Source of the DNA: a bacterium
Lineage (GTDB): Bacteria > Electryoneota > RPQS01
Assembly: GCA_016703065.1 (NCBI GenBank)
Contig: JADJCU010000008.1
Location: 101,061 to 165,060, forward strand
Length of the DNA stretch: 64,000 nucleotides
Reading direction: 5' to 3'
Positions 46,601 through 55,630 of this stretch are shown here, piece by piece. The notes beneath the pieces are model-generated. The model was not told where the DNA came from. It did no database searches and saw only the letters and a list, made by a program, of their open reading frames with translations. Every line of letters begins with the position of its first letter. The first letter of the stretch is position 1. The translations under genes were made by a program, and so were the position numbers.

Positions 46601-49600
46601 ACGTTGGTCAGACTCGGCGCTCCCACATCGCGGCGAATCGTCTCATCATCCAAAGGAATTCGGAACAGACGCCAATTCTTGTCGTTCCCCTGACCGCCGA
46701 CGATATACGGGCTGTCATAGGAGAGCTCGATGTCATAGCTGAAGTAGTCGTTGGCCTTATCGAGGTTCTGGTTGCCGTTCAGGTCTTCGCTGTCAGGGAT
46801 GTTGCCCGCTTCGTCGTTGCGGCTGTTTTCAGTACCGTTGACCTGATCGTAATCATCCGTCCCGACAGAGTATTGCCAATCGTCATACGACGGAATGGCC
46901 GGCCTCGTCGGGCCATTCCAGAATGCGATGTCGTCCGGATCTTGCGCTCCCCATCCGTCAAGGCCGGTATCTTCATCCGGGCTCAAGACGCCGTTACCGT
47001 ATTCGCGCTGCGGAGAATTGACAATTTCGTCGGGCAACGGTTTGTCTTCGGAGTCCATCGAGTCGTTGGGCAGCGCGTCTTCAGAGATTGTACCGAAGTC
47101 GACGACGAGCCGCCCTTCAGGGTCGCCGGGCAGTTGAATCCAGAATTCAAGGTATTGCGAGCGCGACTGGTCTTCGTAACCGGAGCCGAGATAGCGCATC
47201 ACGCCGCCCCAGCTATCGTCGGGCTGGCCGGTCGAGCTGTCGGGATAGAATTCGAGGACCAACGACTGCAAGCGATCTGCGACCTGACTGTTTGTCTCCC
47301 GTTCAGGGAAAACGTCTTTGACATGAACTTGAAAGTCGCCCACCGGATTCCACCAGCGGAACCTTCCACGGAGTGAGTCGATCCCCGGATCGCCGCTCGG
47401 CCCAACGACCGGGATCGACGAGACTGTCCAATTCTTGCGCAGGATGCCGAGCGGAGTTGAGCGGCGTGAAGCCTCGAAGTCATCAAGGAAGGCGACGCCG
47501 TTCCTGTCACCAGTAGCATCACTCGATAGTGAGTTAGGATTGGGGAAGACCTTCGCGACTTCACCGTCGATAGTCAGCTCGGACGGAACATTCGTCTTGA
47601 TCAGGGGCAGACGGTCGACGATTGTGGTCAGGAAGTTCGGCTTGAACTTGAGCTGGGAGTTAATGTCATAGAGCGTATTGCTGATCGGCTCGTTGCCGAT
47701 GCGGACGCGGCGGTCGAGGGATTTTTCATCGAGCTTAAGAACCATGCCGCCGACGTACGAGTTCTCCCAGAGTTCGTATTCGGCGCGCGCACCAAGCAAG
47801 GTCTTACGGTCGAGCTGGAAGACCTGTCCAGATTCGTAGGTAATAACAAGGTTGGCGTTGGGAGCCTTGGCGGCTTCGTTCAGAATCTTTAGTTGACCGG
47901 ACAGATAGTCAATCGTGTAGTCTGAGCCGCGGGCCAGTCGCACACCGTTTAGGGTCACCTCTTCCGAACCTTCAAGGACCAGCGGGCCGAGATCATACTG
48001 TGACGTTGAGCCTTGCGACTTGGTCTGGAACTTCCATGCCGCGCCGCCGGATGCGATTTGGGAAGGCGGACGAGTGTAGAGCGTGCTGTCGAGAACCGTC
48101 GTGGAGTCACTCGCGGCACGCTTGGCCTCTTGGAGCGCATAAAGGTCGGCCATGACGAGCTCGCCGCGCAAATCATCATAGTAACCGGACGGAAAGAACG
48201 GCGTGAGATCAAGGAAATGCATTTCGCCGTTGGTCCAGTCCATGATCGCGCCATAGTTATCTACGAAATCATCGGCCCCGGCGGAACCATTAGGTCCTTC
48301 GGTATCAAAGCCAAAGAACTCAAGGTAGCTGGTTTCGCTGTCAGGTCCGGTTTCCGGCTGCGAGCCGCCTGCTGCTTCGCGGATGATGGTCACTTCGAAG
48401 TTTTGCGGGCTGACATTCGTCGATTGCACCGAGTAGACGTGGCGGAACATGAGGTTCCATGTCAGGTCTGTCGAAGGATTTGGGCTATTGCTGCGCAGAA
48501 GCACCAACCGCAGGCTGTCGACAGGAGCATTGACGCGGCCGATTTCGTCGCCGTTATCAAGTCGGAACGCACAGGCGAGATACTTATCCGTTCCAAGCGG
48601 CCGCTTAAGCCGAATGTAGCCGAGGCGAGGCTCGAACGTGTAGTCCGTCTCCGCCGTAAGTTTGCGGAACATACCGCCGCGCGAGTTCGGGCGGTCGGTG
48701 GTGATGGTTTCGGGGTGGTTGAGCTGTTCAATGCTATCGAGCGCGACGGCCACACCGTAGCTGGTCGTGACGCCCTGCTGACTGCCGTTTTCTGTAGTGC
48801 TTTCCCAGACTTCGATAGCCGTGACCTGCACTGGAGCGGCGCGGTGTTCGCGGGCGTAGATATGGCGATAGTTCTCGCGATAGCCGACGATATCGAGTGT
48901 GTTGTCCGAGCTCTCACCCCAAGCCGCATCGAATGCGATGGACGTATCTCGGTCGGTCAGCCAGAAATAGACGTTTTGCAAGAAGTCGTTTTCCGTCCAT
49001 GTCGCGCGGCGAGCGTCTTTGTTGGGCTCCTGCCGATTCTTCTGACCACGTTCGAGCGAGGCGATACCGGTGACCTTGAGCGCGCCGACCTTCGCTTCGG
49101 TCTTGATCCCGAACAGGCCCTTGTTCTGTCCGGAGAACGTTGCGAGTCGAGTGCCGAGGCTCAGGTTGACATTTCCGGCCTCGACCTTTTGCACGATTTC
49201 GTCCTTGTCGCCCGTATAGGTCAACTTGAGCGAGTTTTCGAAATCGAAGAGACGTTCGGAATCTTGATTGACATCAACTTGCACCTTCTCGCCAATTTTT
49301 CCGGCGATGGTGAAGCGCTGCGTCATATCGATATTGAAATTGGTATTGGTGTCGCGCTGGTTGGCGGACATGATTTCGTCGAACTTCTGCCGCCGCAGCT
49401 TGCCGTCGATGGTGATATTCCCCTGGACGCGCAGACCGATATTGTCTCCGCCGAAGATGCGGCGGAAGGCCTTCGATTTGATCTTGAAGGGGACGTCAAT
49501 CGCAATGCCCTCGCTGGACCGCTGTTGCGCTACCTGCTTGAATCCCTTGTGCGCCTCTTCCGCGAAGGCGTTGCGGACGTCCCAACGCATCTGGAGATCG

Positions 49601-50001
49601 CGATAAGACGCATAGTCCAAGGGCAACGGTTGAACAAGATTGGTCTCTTTAACGCGCAATTCGACACTAACCCGCGTGAACAGGGAGTCAAAGACAACAA
49701 TCTCCTGGCGGTGTGCGGCACTTATCGGAAGCACGGGCTGCTCACCGAAGGAGGTGATCCCAAGCCGGGGCTGGTTGGCGAGGCGGTGGGCCGAGTACTC
49801 CGTCGGTAGAGAAAACGAAAAGCCTACCTCGGCACGTGCGGTAAGTCCGCATGCGCAGAGGCAGGCCAGAAATAGAAACAGGACTCCTCTCGGGGTCTTC
49901 AAGCTCCGTCCGTTGGGTGAATCTTCAGGGAGATCCGGGCGAATTGTGGAAGGACATGGACTTCCTTGCCGGCCCATAGCCGGCCCCGGGATAATCTGCA
50001 C
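43685..50001 (-). CDS. sprA: T9SS outer-membrane translocon protein SprA/Sov
   Basis: Giant channel of the type IX secretion system (about 2105 residues, usual size). The uninterrupted frame runs 50001-43816; a one-base gap in the GGAGAGAG stretch at 43866-43873 hides the true C-terminus, which continues SYSVQREDVQWSVSPRLNYS to a stop at 43685. SprA hallmarks are SELTIDGEVAKVFPNPN and NGVAFLDDFEASRRSTPLG (near residues 850-900) and a long C-terminal run of beta strands. Several starts are possible (GTG 50001, ATG 49977, TTG 49902) and none has a good ribosome site; the signal peptide core VLFLFLACLCACGLTARA begins near residue 40. It heads a seven-gene operon. Confidence 0.92.
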
Positions 50002-50212
50002 AATGGCAGTCTAAATTATTCCGAACAAGCGCCTCGCGGACACCTCCACAGCTAATAGAAGACCCAAAGAATACTCAACTTATCAAAATCGCGGCAGACT
50101 TGCAATAGCAAAGGTCCTGCCGATCGACGCCAAGGTGGCGATTGCTTGCGGTAGCAGGGCGGTCAAGGACGCTCTCGGGAGTACGGAATGTCATACGGTG
50201 CGCTTTCCTGAC

Positions 50213-50241
50213 TTGACAAACTGAACACCGTTTATTATCAT
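50213..50241 (+). promoter_or_regulatory. Near-consensus promoter of the MATE leader transcript
   Basis: TTGACA (50213-50218), a 17-base spacer, TATCAT (50236-50241): the best sigma70-type promoter in the window. Expected start near 50248. Confidence 0.75.
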
Positions 50242-50247
50242 AACGAC

Positions 50248-50460
50248 AGACAGTTTCAATTGATACACCCAAAACAAGTCGCAATGTTCCCAACTCCCGT
50301 CCAATATACCCGTGTTGTAACAGTGACGTCGTTCGCGAAGAACGTAACGGACCTGTTGCCGGTATCCCGCGATGGGAGATTACGCCTGACTTGACGGTAG
50401 TTTAAGTTTAGCATAATCAAGCCCATCGCGAAGTTAGAAGCGATGGGCTTTTCTATTTTT
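50248..50460 (+). ncRNA. Structured leader or small RNA with competing terminator and antiterminator
   Basis: Flanked by the promoter at 50213-50241 and the terminator at 50420-50460. CGCGATGGG at 50368-50376 is the exact complement of CCCATCGCG at 50422-50430, which includes most of the terminator's 5' arm; the same 5' arm otherwise pairs with GCGATGGGCT at 50440-50449. These two exclusive pairings are the architecture of riboswitches and attenuators. A small hairpin CGTTC-GCGAA-GAACG lies in the middle. I could not match it to a known riboswitch class. A free small RNA is the alternative. Confidence 0.55.
50420..50460 (+). terminator. Intrinsic terminator in the MATE leader
   Basis: AGCCCATCGC (50420-50429), ten-base loop, GCGATGGGCT (50440-50449), then TTTCTATTTTT. 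Strong stem and U-tract about 111 bases before the MATE start. Confidence 0.85.
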
Positions 50461-50584
50461 GCCATGTTTTCCGTATTTGACACGAAAATTAGCCGACCTC
50501 TTCGAAAGCTGACCTCCGGTCAGGGTCCGTCGCTCGAGTATCGCACCGCTCCACAAGGCTTGGAGAAGCTCATGCTCCGTCGAG

Positions 50585-53119
50585 GTGTTGGACATGGGCC
50601 TGCCGTCGATGGCGAGCTTCCTCCTGTTGAACCTCTATGAGGCGGTGAACATCTATTGGTTGGCGAAAATCGGACCGGAACCGGTTGCCGCGGTAACAGT
50701 GTTTGGTGCGTTTGCGTGGGTCATGACGTTTCCGAACGGTATAATCGGGTCGGGCAGTGTCGCAATGATCAGCCGCAGGTTTGGCCAAGGGGGAGGCGAA
50801 CCGACGGCCCAAGCGATCCGTGCGACGTTCTTTCTCAAGTTCTTCGTTGGCGCAGCGATCGGCCTGATATCACTGCTTGTCCTCCCCTTCGCGCTGAAGT
50901 TATACGGGACGGCGCCCGATGTCGCTGACCTTGCCTACCGCTACGGGATATTGAACAGCATCTGTTTTGGTTTCTTGATGGTGAGCTTCTCGGTCTACAC
51001 GGCATTCCGGGGAGTCGGGCGACCGCAAGCCGGGATGTGGATCTCGGTGATCGGCGTCGCGGTGAACATGATCCTCGATCCGCTGTTGATTTTCGGGATG
51101 GGACCCTTTCCGGAGCTGGGAATCGTCGGCGCCTCGATTGCGAACTCCATCGGTTTCGCGACGGTGGCGATGGTCGGAGCATGGGAGCTGTCGCGTCCGA
51201 CCTCCCCTGTTGTAGTGAAGTGGCGTGTACGTCCCCTGCCCTGGCCGGAGATGAAACAGGTCATACGGATTGGCTTCCCAAGCGGCTTCAGCGCCTTGAG
51301 TTTCTCTTTGATGAACAGCGTGATTGTGAGCCTATTCGCGCATTACGGCACACTGGTCGTAGCCTTGTTCGGGATGGCCCAGCGGGTCTTACGCTTTGGA
51401 CACATGGTCAACGTAGGTTTAGGTCTCGGCATGGGCGCATTGGTTGGACAATCGCTGGGTGCGCGGGAAAAAGAGAACGCGTGGCACACTGCGCGGGTGG
51501 CCATCAAACTCGCGATGTTCTGTATGGGTGTGTTTATTCTGTTGATTTGGCTGTTCAGCGAGCCGCTTGTCAAGCTCTTCTTTTCCGACCCTGAGACGGT
51601 GGCGCATGGCAAGTGGTACCTGCGAATTCTGGTGCTTGCACTACCGTTCCGAGCGGCGCTTGAAATGATGACGAATGCGTACAACGGCGCAGGCCTTAAC
51701 CTGCCGCCGACGCTGTTTGGAATCGTGATGGATTGGGGATTGGTTCTGCTGTCGATGCTGCTCCTCGGCCGCTGGTTGGACTGGGGACCGTACGGGATGC
51801 TCGCGGGGTATGCCGTTGGACATCTTGTAGGCAGCGCGGTCTTCTACCTCATCTTTCGTCGCGGGAACTGGCTGGTGGATTTCTGGCTGGCCAAAGTCGG
51901 CACGGAACCGGTAGCCGCCGTCACGGTCTTAATGACGATCTATTGGACGATGATGACCTTCAACATTATTACCGGTGTCGGCTCTAATGCGATCATTGCT
52001 CGGCGCTTCGGCGAGGGCGTGATGCAGGGGTCTGCGATCGCTATTCGTGCCGCGTTCCTGATGAAACTCGTGATGGGGACGCTGATCGGCCTCGTCGCGT
52101 GGCTGCTGATGCCGGTAATTCTTCCGCTCATGGAAGTTGAGCCGGCGGTCGAAGCGATGGCTCTGCAATACGGGCACTGGATGTTCCCGGCGGCAGGCGT
52201 CGTAGGCTGTTCATACTCGGTCTATTCGGCGTTCCGGTGCATTGGCATGCCGCGCATGGCGTGGTGGATGCAGCTAATAGGCGCGGGAACAAACATGATC
52301 CTCGACCCATTGTTGATATTCGGCATCGGGCCATTTCCCGTGCTTGGAATTGTCGGGGCGGCAATCGGCGCGGTAACCTCGTATATCTTGGTCATGGTTA
52401 TCGGCATGTATGTGCTGACGACGCATCGGTCGCCAATTTGCATTCGGTGGTTTCATAAGCCGTGGCCGAGCATGGACGAATTCAAGCAGATTTGGAACAT
52501 CGGTTGGCCGGTGGGCCTGAATATCTTGAGCTTCTCGATGGCGATGACATTCAGCGTGCGGCTGGTCACTCATTATGGAACGGATGTAGTGGCCATTTTC
52601 GGCGCGGCGCAGCGAGTGATGCACTTCGGGATTATGTCAATGGTCGGGTTCACGCTCGGGACATCGGCGCTGGTTGCGCAGTTTCTCGGTGCGAAGGAGC
52701 TCGTGCGTTCCTGGATCGCGGGCGTGCACTCGATTCGTGTGGCGGGTTACGTCATGCTCGCCTACGGCGCGGTGCTGTTTCTGTTTGCCGAACAGATCGT
52801 GCGGGCATTTTTCGGAATTGAATCGAGTGTACAGTTAGGCGCGACGCTGCTTCGCATCATGGCGATTTCCCTGCCATTCGCCGGAATCCATATCGGGGCC
52901 GAAACCGTCTTTGAAGGCGCGGGACATAACCGTCCGATGATGCTCTTGAGCATTGCGCATGCGTGGTTGCTGATGGTGCCATTCATGTATGTTTTCGGGA
53001 TTACTTTCGAATGGGGTCCGGTCGGGATGATCTGGGGTGCGACGATTGCGCACTCGTTGGGCGGGCTGATCGCGGTGTGGCTGTTCTACCGGGGCAGCTG
53101 GCTTCGAGTGACAGTGTGA
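50585..53119 (+). CDS. Double-length MATE-family transporter (two MATE modules in one chain)
   Basis: An 844-residue integral membrane protein. Residues about 1-425 are a full MATE multidrug/sodium or proton antiporter (NIYWLAKIGPEPVAAVTVFG, GRPQAGMWISVIGVAVNMILDPLLIFG, GFSALSFSLMNSVIVSLFAHYG, GAGLNLPPTLFGIV). From residue 426 a second MATE begins abruptly at DFWLAKVGTEPVAAVTVLM and runs through GMPRMAWWMQLIGAGTNMILDPLLIFG to EGAGHNRPMMLLS. Normal MATE proteins have about 450 residues. The second module lacks most of its first helix. GTG 50585 is the first in-frame start; if one G of the GG at 50584-50585 is surplus, ATG 50572, with GGAG seven bases upstream, gives MLRRVLDMGLPSMASF. Substrate unknown. 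Confidence 0.9.
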   Translation: MLDMGLPSMASFLLLNLYEAVNIYWLAKIGPEPVAAVTVFGAFAWVMTFPNGIIGSGSVAMISRRFGQGGGEPTAQAIRATFFLKFFVGAAIGLISLLVLPFALKLYGTAPDVADLAYRYGILNSICFGFLMVSFSVYTAFRGVGRPQAGMWISVIGVAVNMILDPLLIFGMGPFPELGIVGASIANSIGFATVAMVGAWELSRPTSPVVVKWRVRPLPWPEMKQVIRIGFPSGFSALSFSLMNSVIVSLFAHYGTLVVALFGMAQRVLRFGHMVNVGLGLGMGALVGQSLGAREKENAWHTARVAIKLAMFCMGVFILLIWLFSEPLVKLFFSDPETVAHGKWYLRILVLALPFRAALEMMTNAYNGAGLNLPPTLFGIVMDWGLVLLSMLLLGRWLDWGPYGMLAGYAVGHLVGSAVFYLIFRRGNWLVDFWLAKVGTEPVAAVTVLMTIYWTMMTFNIITGVGSNAIIARRFGEGVMQGSAIAIRAAFLMKLVMGTLIGLVAWLLMPVILPLMEVEPAVEAMALQYGHWMFPAAGVVGCSYSVYSAFRCIGMPRMAWWMQLIGAGTNMILDPLLIFGIGPFPVLGIVGAAIGAVTSYILVMVIGMYVLTTHRSPICIRWFHKPWPSMDEFKQIWNIGWPVGLNILSFSMAMTFSVRLVTHYGTDVVAIFGAAQRVMHFGIMSMVGFTLGTSALVAQFLGAKELVRSWIAGVHSIRVAGYVMLAYGAVLFLFAEQIVRAFFGIESSVQLGATLLRIMAISLPFAGIHIGAETVFEGAGHNRPMMLLSIAHAWLLMVPFMYVFGITFEWGPVGMIWGATIAHSLGGLIAVWLFYRGSWLRVTV

Positions 53120-53139
53120 TTGCGTGAAGTGTGAACAGG

Positions 53140-53183
53140 GGCGGGCCGGTCGGGCAACATGGATGGCCCGCCTCGCCATTTTT
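53140..53183 (+). terminator. Terminator after the MATE gene
   Basis: GGCGGGCC (53140-53147), 17-base loop, GGCCCGCC (53165-53172), then TCGCCA and five U, about 20 bases past the stop. Confidence 0.6.
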
Positions 53184-53223
53184 CGCTTGCTTCTCTCCTC
53201 TACTCTTTGTATTCTGGCAGGAT

Positions 53224-53705
53224 ATGACAAAAGGAAATCGAACATTGACCCTGGTCGCTCTCTTTGCCATACTTTTTCTGGCGATCGGGATCGGAACGCG
53301 ACTTTCCATCAAGGCCATGTCACCGGTCCCAGCGAAGCTCGGCGTGTTCTACGGTCGTCTGAAGCCCTGTCTGGAGACTTCCAATTGTGTGTCTTCGCAG
53401 GCGACCAGCGAGGCCCATCGCATCGAGCCCATCTTGTTTGTGGGAGTCGACCGGCCAACAGCCTATTCACTCTTGAGCGAAGTTGTGGAGGAGATGCCGC
53501 GGGCAAACATACTGGTGAGCCGCGTGGATTACATTCATGTGGAATACTCGTCGTTGGTGTTCGGATTCCGGGATGACACGGAGCTGTGGCTGGATGACAA
53601 CAAGGGCGGATCGAGGTGCGGTCGGCGTCGCGGTTGGGTAAGGGTGATATGGGAGTGAATCGCAGGCGCGTGGAGGAGATTCGCGCGCTTTCAGAACAGG
53701 CTTGA
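53224..53705 (+). CDS. DUF1499 protein, frame-broken
   Basis: About 160 residues. One N-terminal membrane helix (LTLVALFAILFLAIGIG) is followed by the DUF1499 core: LKPCLETSNCVSSQA, a PTAYSLLSEVVEEMPRANI segment and YIHVEYSSLVFGFRDDTELWLD. The visible frame then runs into GGSRCGRRRG; adding one G at 53608-53609 restores the family ending IEVRSASRLGKGDMGVNRRRVEEIRA and the stop at 53705. The family has no established function. ATG 53224 is taken over an upstream start that overlaps the MATE terminator. Confidence 0.85.
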
Positions 53706-53731
53706 CAAGTTGCAAAAAGGGTAACGGGATC

Positions 53732-54148
53732 ATGCGCACAATTATAGCGATTATGTTATTCGGTTCGTTGGCACTGGCGCAAACGGGCACGAAGCTGACG
53801 GTGAAAATCAGCGGGCTGGACACGGATAAGGGGCAGTTCATCGTGTCGATCTGGCCCGGCGAGACGGCTTGGACTGACAAACAGCCAGTAGGCCGGTTTC
53901 CGGTGCCGATCACGAGTGGCGGGGCCGAGTATGTGCACGAGAATCTTCCTGCCGGCGACTACGCGGTGACGGTCTATCACGACAAGAATTCGAACGCAAA
54001 GATGGACCGCCACTGGTATGGCCCGCCAAAGGAAAAGGGCGCAGCCTCGAATGGGGCAAAAGCTCAGACGTTTGGTCCGCCGAAGTGGGAAGACATGAAG
54101 TTCCCCCTGAGCGGCGCGGAGCAGACGATAGAAATTAGGTTCGAGTGA
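53732..54148 (+). CDS. Periplasmic DUF2141 protein
   Basis: A 138-residue secreted protein. Signal peptide MRTIIAIMLFGSLALA, then a single beta-sandwich with the DUF2141 pattern: LTVKISGLDTDKGQFIVSIW, YVHENLPAGDYAVTVYHDKNSNAKMD, and WYGPPKEKGAASNGAK with the G-P-P-KE-x-x-A-SN core. Function of the family is unknown. ATG 53732 starts the signal peptide; the upstream in-frame TTG start adds only the DUF1499 tail region. It follows DUF1499 by 26 bases, probably in one transcript. Confidence 0.87.
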   Translation: MRTIIAIMLFGSLALAQTGTKLTVKISGLDTDKGQFIVSIWPGETAWTDKQPVGRFPVPITSGGAEYVHENLPAGDYAVTVYHDKNSNAKMDRHWYGPPKEKGAASNGAKAQTFGPPKWEDMKFPLSGAEQTIEIRFE

Positions 54149-54212
54149 AGTTCATATTGGACAGCGGCCGGGCTGCGCTGCGGTTGACTCGACTCGGGGA
54201 GTAGGCCAGGCG

Positions 54213-54833
54213 GTGGGCATCTGGCGCGACAGGCTTTGGCCGTCGCTCTGTCACAAGGCGATGCAGGCGGCGCGGCATGAGCGTCATCGCGCGAGTTCTG
54301 TCGTGCGTGCGCAGGGCCGTGTGTTGGAGATTGGTTTCGGCACGGGATTGAATCTCGCGCACTATCCGGCCTCGGTGACGCATGTCACCGGAATCGAACC
54401 GAACCCGGGATTACGGAAACTCGCAGTTCGGACGATGCACGAGTATGAGTTTCCGGTCACGTTGCTCGACATGAATGCCGAGCGGCTGCTGTTTGATGAA
54501 GGGGAGTTCGACACAGTGGTCTCGACATGGACGCTATGCAGTATCCGGGACCTCGACCGGGCGCTTGCTGAGACCCGGCGCGTGTTGAAACCCGGCGGGG
54601 AATTCATCTTTTTTGAGCACGGCCTTGCGCCCGATCCGGATTTGCAGAAGTGGCAGCGCCGCATCAGCCGGGTTACTAAACACATCTTCGACGGCTGTAC
54701 GATTGACCGGCAGATTGCGGACCGGGTCGCTGCGGCGGGGCTTGAGATAGTCACATTGAACAACTTCTTTGCCGAAGGCGTACCGCGCAGCGAAGGATAT
54801 ATCTACGCCGGAGCCGCGCGGAAACGAATATGA
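54213..54833 (+). CDS. Class I SAM-dependent methyltransferase (PmtA/UbiE-like)
   Basis: A 206-residue cytoplasmic Rossmann-fold enzyme. SAM motif I VLEIGFGTGLNLAHYP (around residues 38-53), acidic loop VTGIEPNPGLRKLA, motif II FDTVVSTWTLCSIRDLDRAL and post-motif VLKPGGEFIFFEHGLAPD. This subgroup resembles phospholipid or small-molecule methyltransferases (Methyltransf_11); substrate unknown. GTG 54213 is used. The stop overlaps the lolD start by four bases (ATGA). Confidence 0.88.
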   Translation: MGIWRDRLWPSLCHKAMQAARHERHRASSVVRAQGRVLEIGFGTGLNLAHYPASVTHVTGIEPNPGLRKLAVRTMHEYEFPVTLLDMNAERLLFDEGEFDTVVSTWTLCSIRDLDRALAETRRVLKPGGEFIFFEHGLAPDPDLQKWQRRISRVTKHIFDGCTIDRQIADRVAAAGLEIVTLNNFFAEGVPRSEGYIYAGAARKRI

Positions 54834-55513
54834 GCATACTGATCACTCAGAATCTATCAAAGACCTATGCGCTCGGCCACAACTCCGTGCCCGTGCTGCA
54901 CGACGTCAACGTAATAGTCAACGCCGGTGAGCAGATCGCTCTAATTGGACCGAGCGGCGTGGGCAAAAGCACGCTGCTTCATCTGCTCGGCGCGCTTGAT
55001 CGCGCCACATCCGGTGAGATCACGTGCGATGGACAGGCCTACTCGAAGCTAACCAGCGATGAACTGGCCCAACTTCGGGGCCGCAAGATCGGGTTCGTGT
55101 TTCAATCGCATCACTTGCTGCCGGAGTTCACAGCACTTGAGAATGTATTGATGCCTGCGATGCTGGGCGGCGGCGCAAACGGGAATGCGGAGCAGCGGGC
55201 GCGTGATCTCTTGAGCCGCGTAGGCCTGGGGCATCGGCTCAGCCATCGGCCCGGGGAGCTTTCGGGAGGCGAATGTCAGCGGGTTGCGGTCGCCCGATCG
55301 CTGGTCAATTCTCCGTCGCTGTTAATTGCCGATGAACCGACCGGAAACCTGGATGGCGAGGCGGCCAAAGCCGTTCAGGAGCTGATGCTTGGGTTGACTC
55401 GGGAGCAGGGAACGACGCTGATTGTGGCCACACATAATCTGGAACTTGCAGGGGCAATGCAACGTATTTTGCGGGTCCATGACGGCACGGTCAGTGATGA
55501 CTCAAGCCGTTGA
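54830..55513 (+). CDS. lolD: LolD-like ABC transporter ATP-binding protein
   Basis: A 227-residue MacB/LolD-type ATPase. Walker A GPSGVGKST (residues about 40-48), Q-loop FVFQSHHLLPEFTALENVLMP typical of LolD, signature LSGGECQRVAVARSL, Walker B LLIADEPTGNLDG, H-loop ATHNLEL. LolD works with LolC/E to release lipoproteins from the inner membrane. No permease gene is adjacent, although a lipoprotein gene follows, so partners must be encoded elsewhere. Length is normal. Confidence 0.88.
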   Translation: MSILITQNLSKTYALGHNSVPVLHDVNVIVNAGEQIALIGPSGVGKSTLLHLLGALDRATSGEITCDGQAYSKLTSDELAQLRGRKIGFVFQSHHLLPEFTALENVLMPAMLGGGANGNAEQRARDLLSRVGLGHRLSHRPGELSGGECQRVAVARSLVNSPSLLIADEPTGNLDGEAAKAVQELMLGLTREQGTTLIVATHNLELAGAMQRILRVHDGTVSDDSSR

Positions 55514-55630
55514 TAACCCTTGATTTTGCGGAGAAAATGTTATAGATTATTCGTGTTTGGCATGGGTCTTGTCAACATCAGAATCTCTAAGTAGTTGTTT
55601 ATAATATACAAACCAAATTAGGAGTTGAAC

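Larger units (their letters stand above)
50002..50571. other. Divergent intergenic region between sprA and the MATE gene
   Basis: A 570-bp gap. Toward the plus strand it holds a consensus promoter (50213-50241), a leader of about 210 nt with an intrinsic terminator (50420-50460), and 111 more bases to the MATE start. Toward sprA I see no convincing promoter. A 36-codon open frame (50284-50394) lacks a ribosome binding site. Confidence 0.6.

Noticed and set aside
48013..49809. 598-codon open frame on the plus strand inside sprA
   Set aside because: Antisense to the conserved SprA N-terminal region; no recognisable motif or ribosome binding site.
50284..50394. 36-codon small protein in the MATE leader
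   Set aside because: No ribosome binding site, no clear codon bias, and it overlaps the putative antiterminator; kept as a note only.
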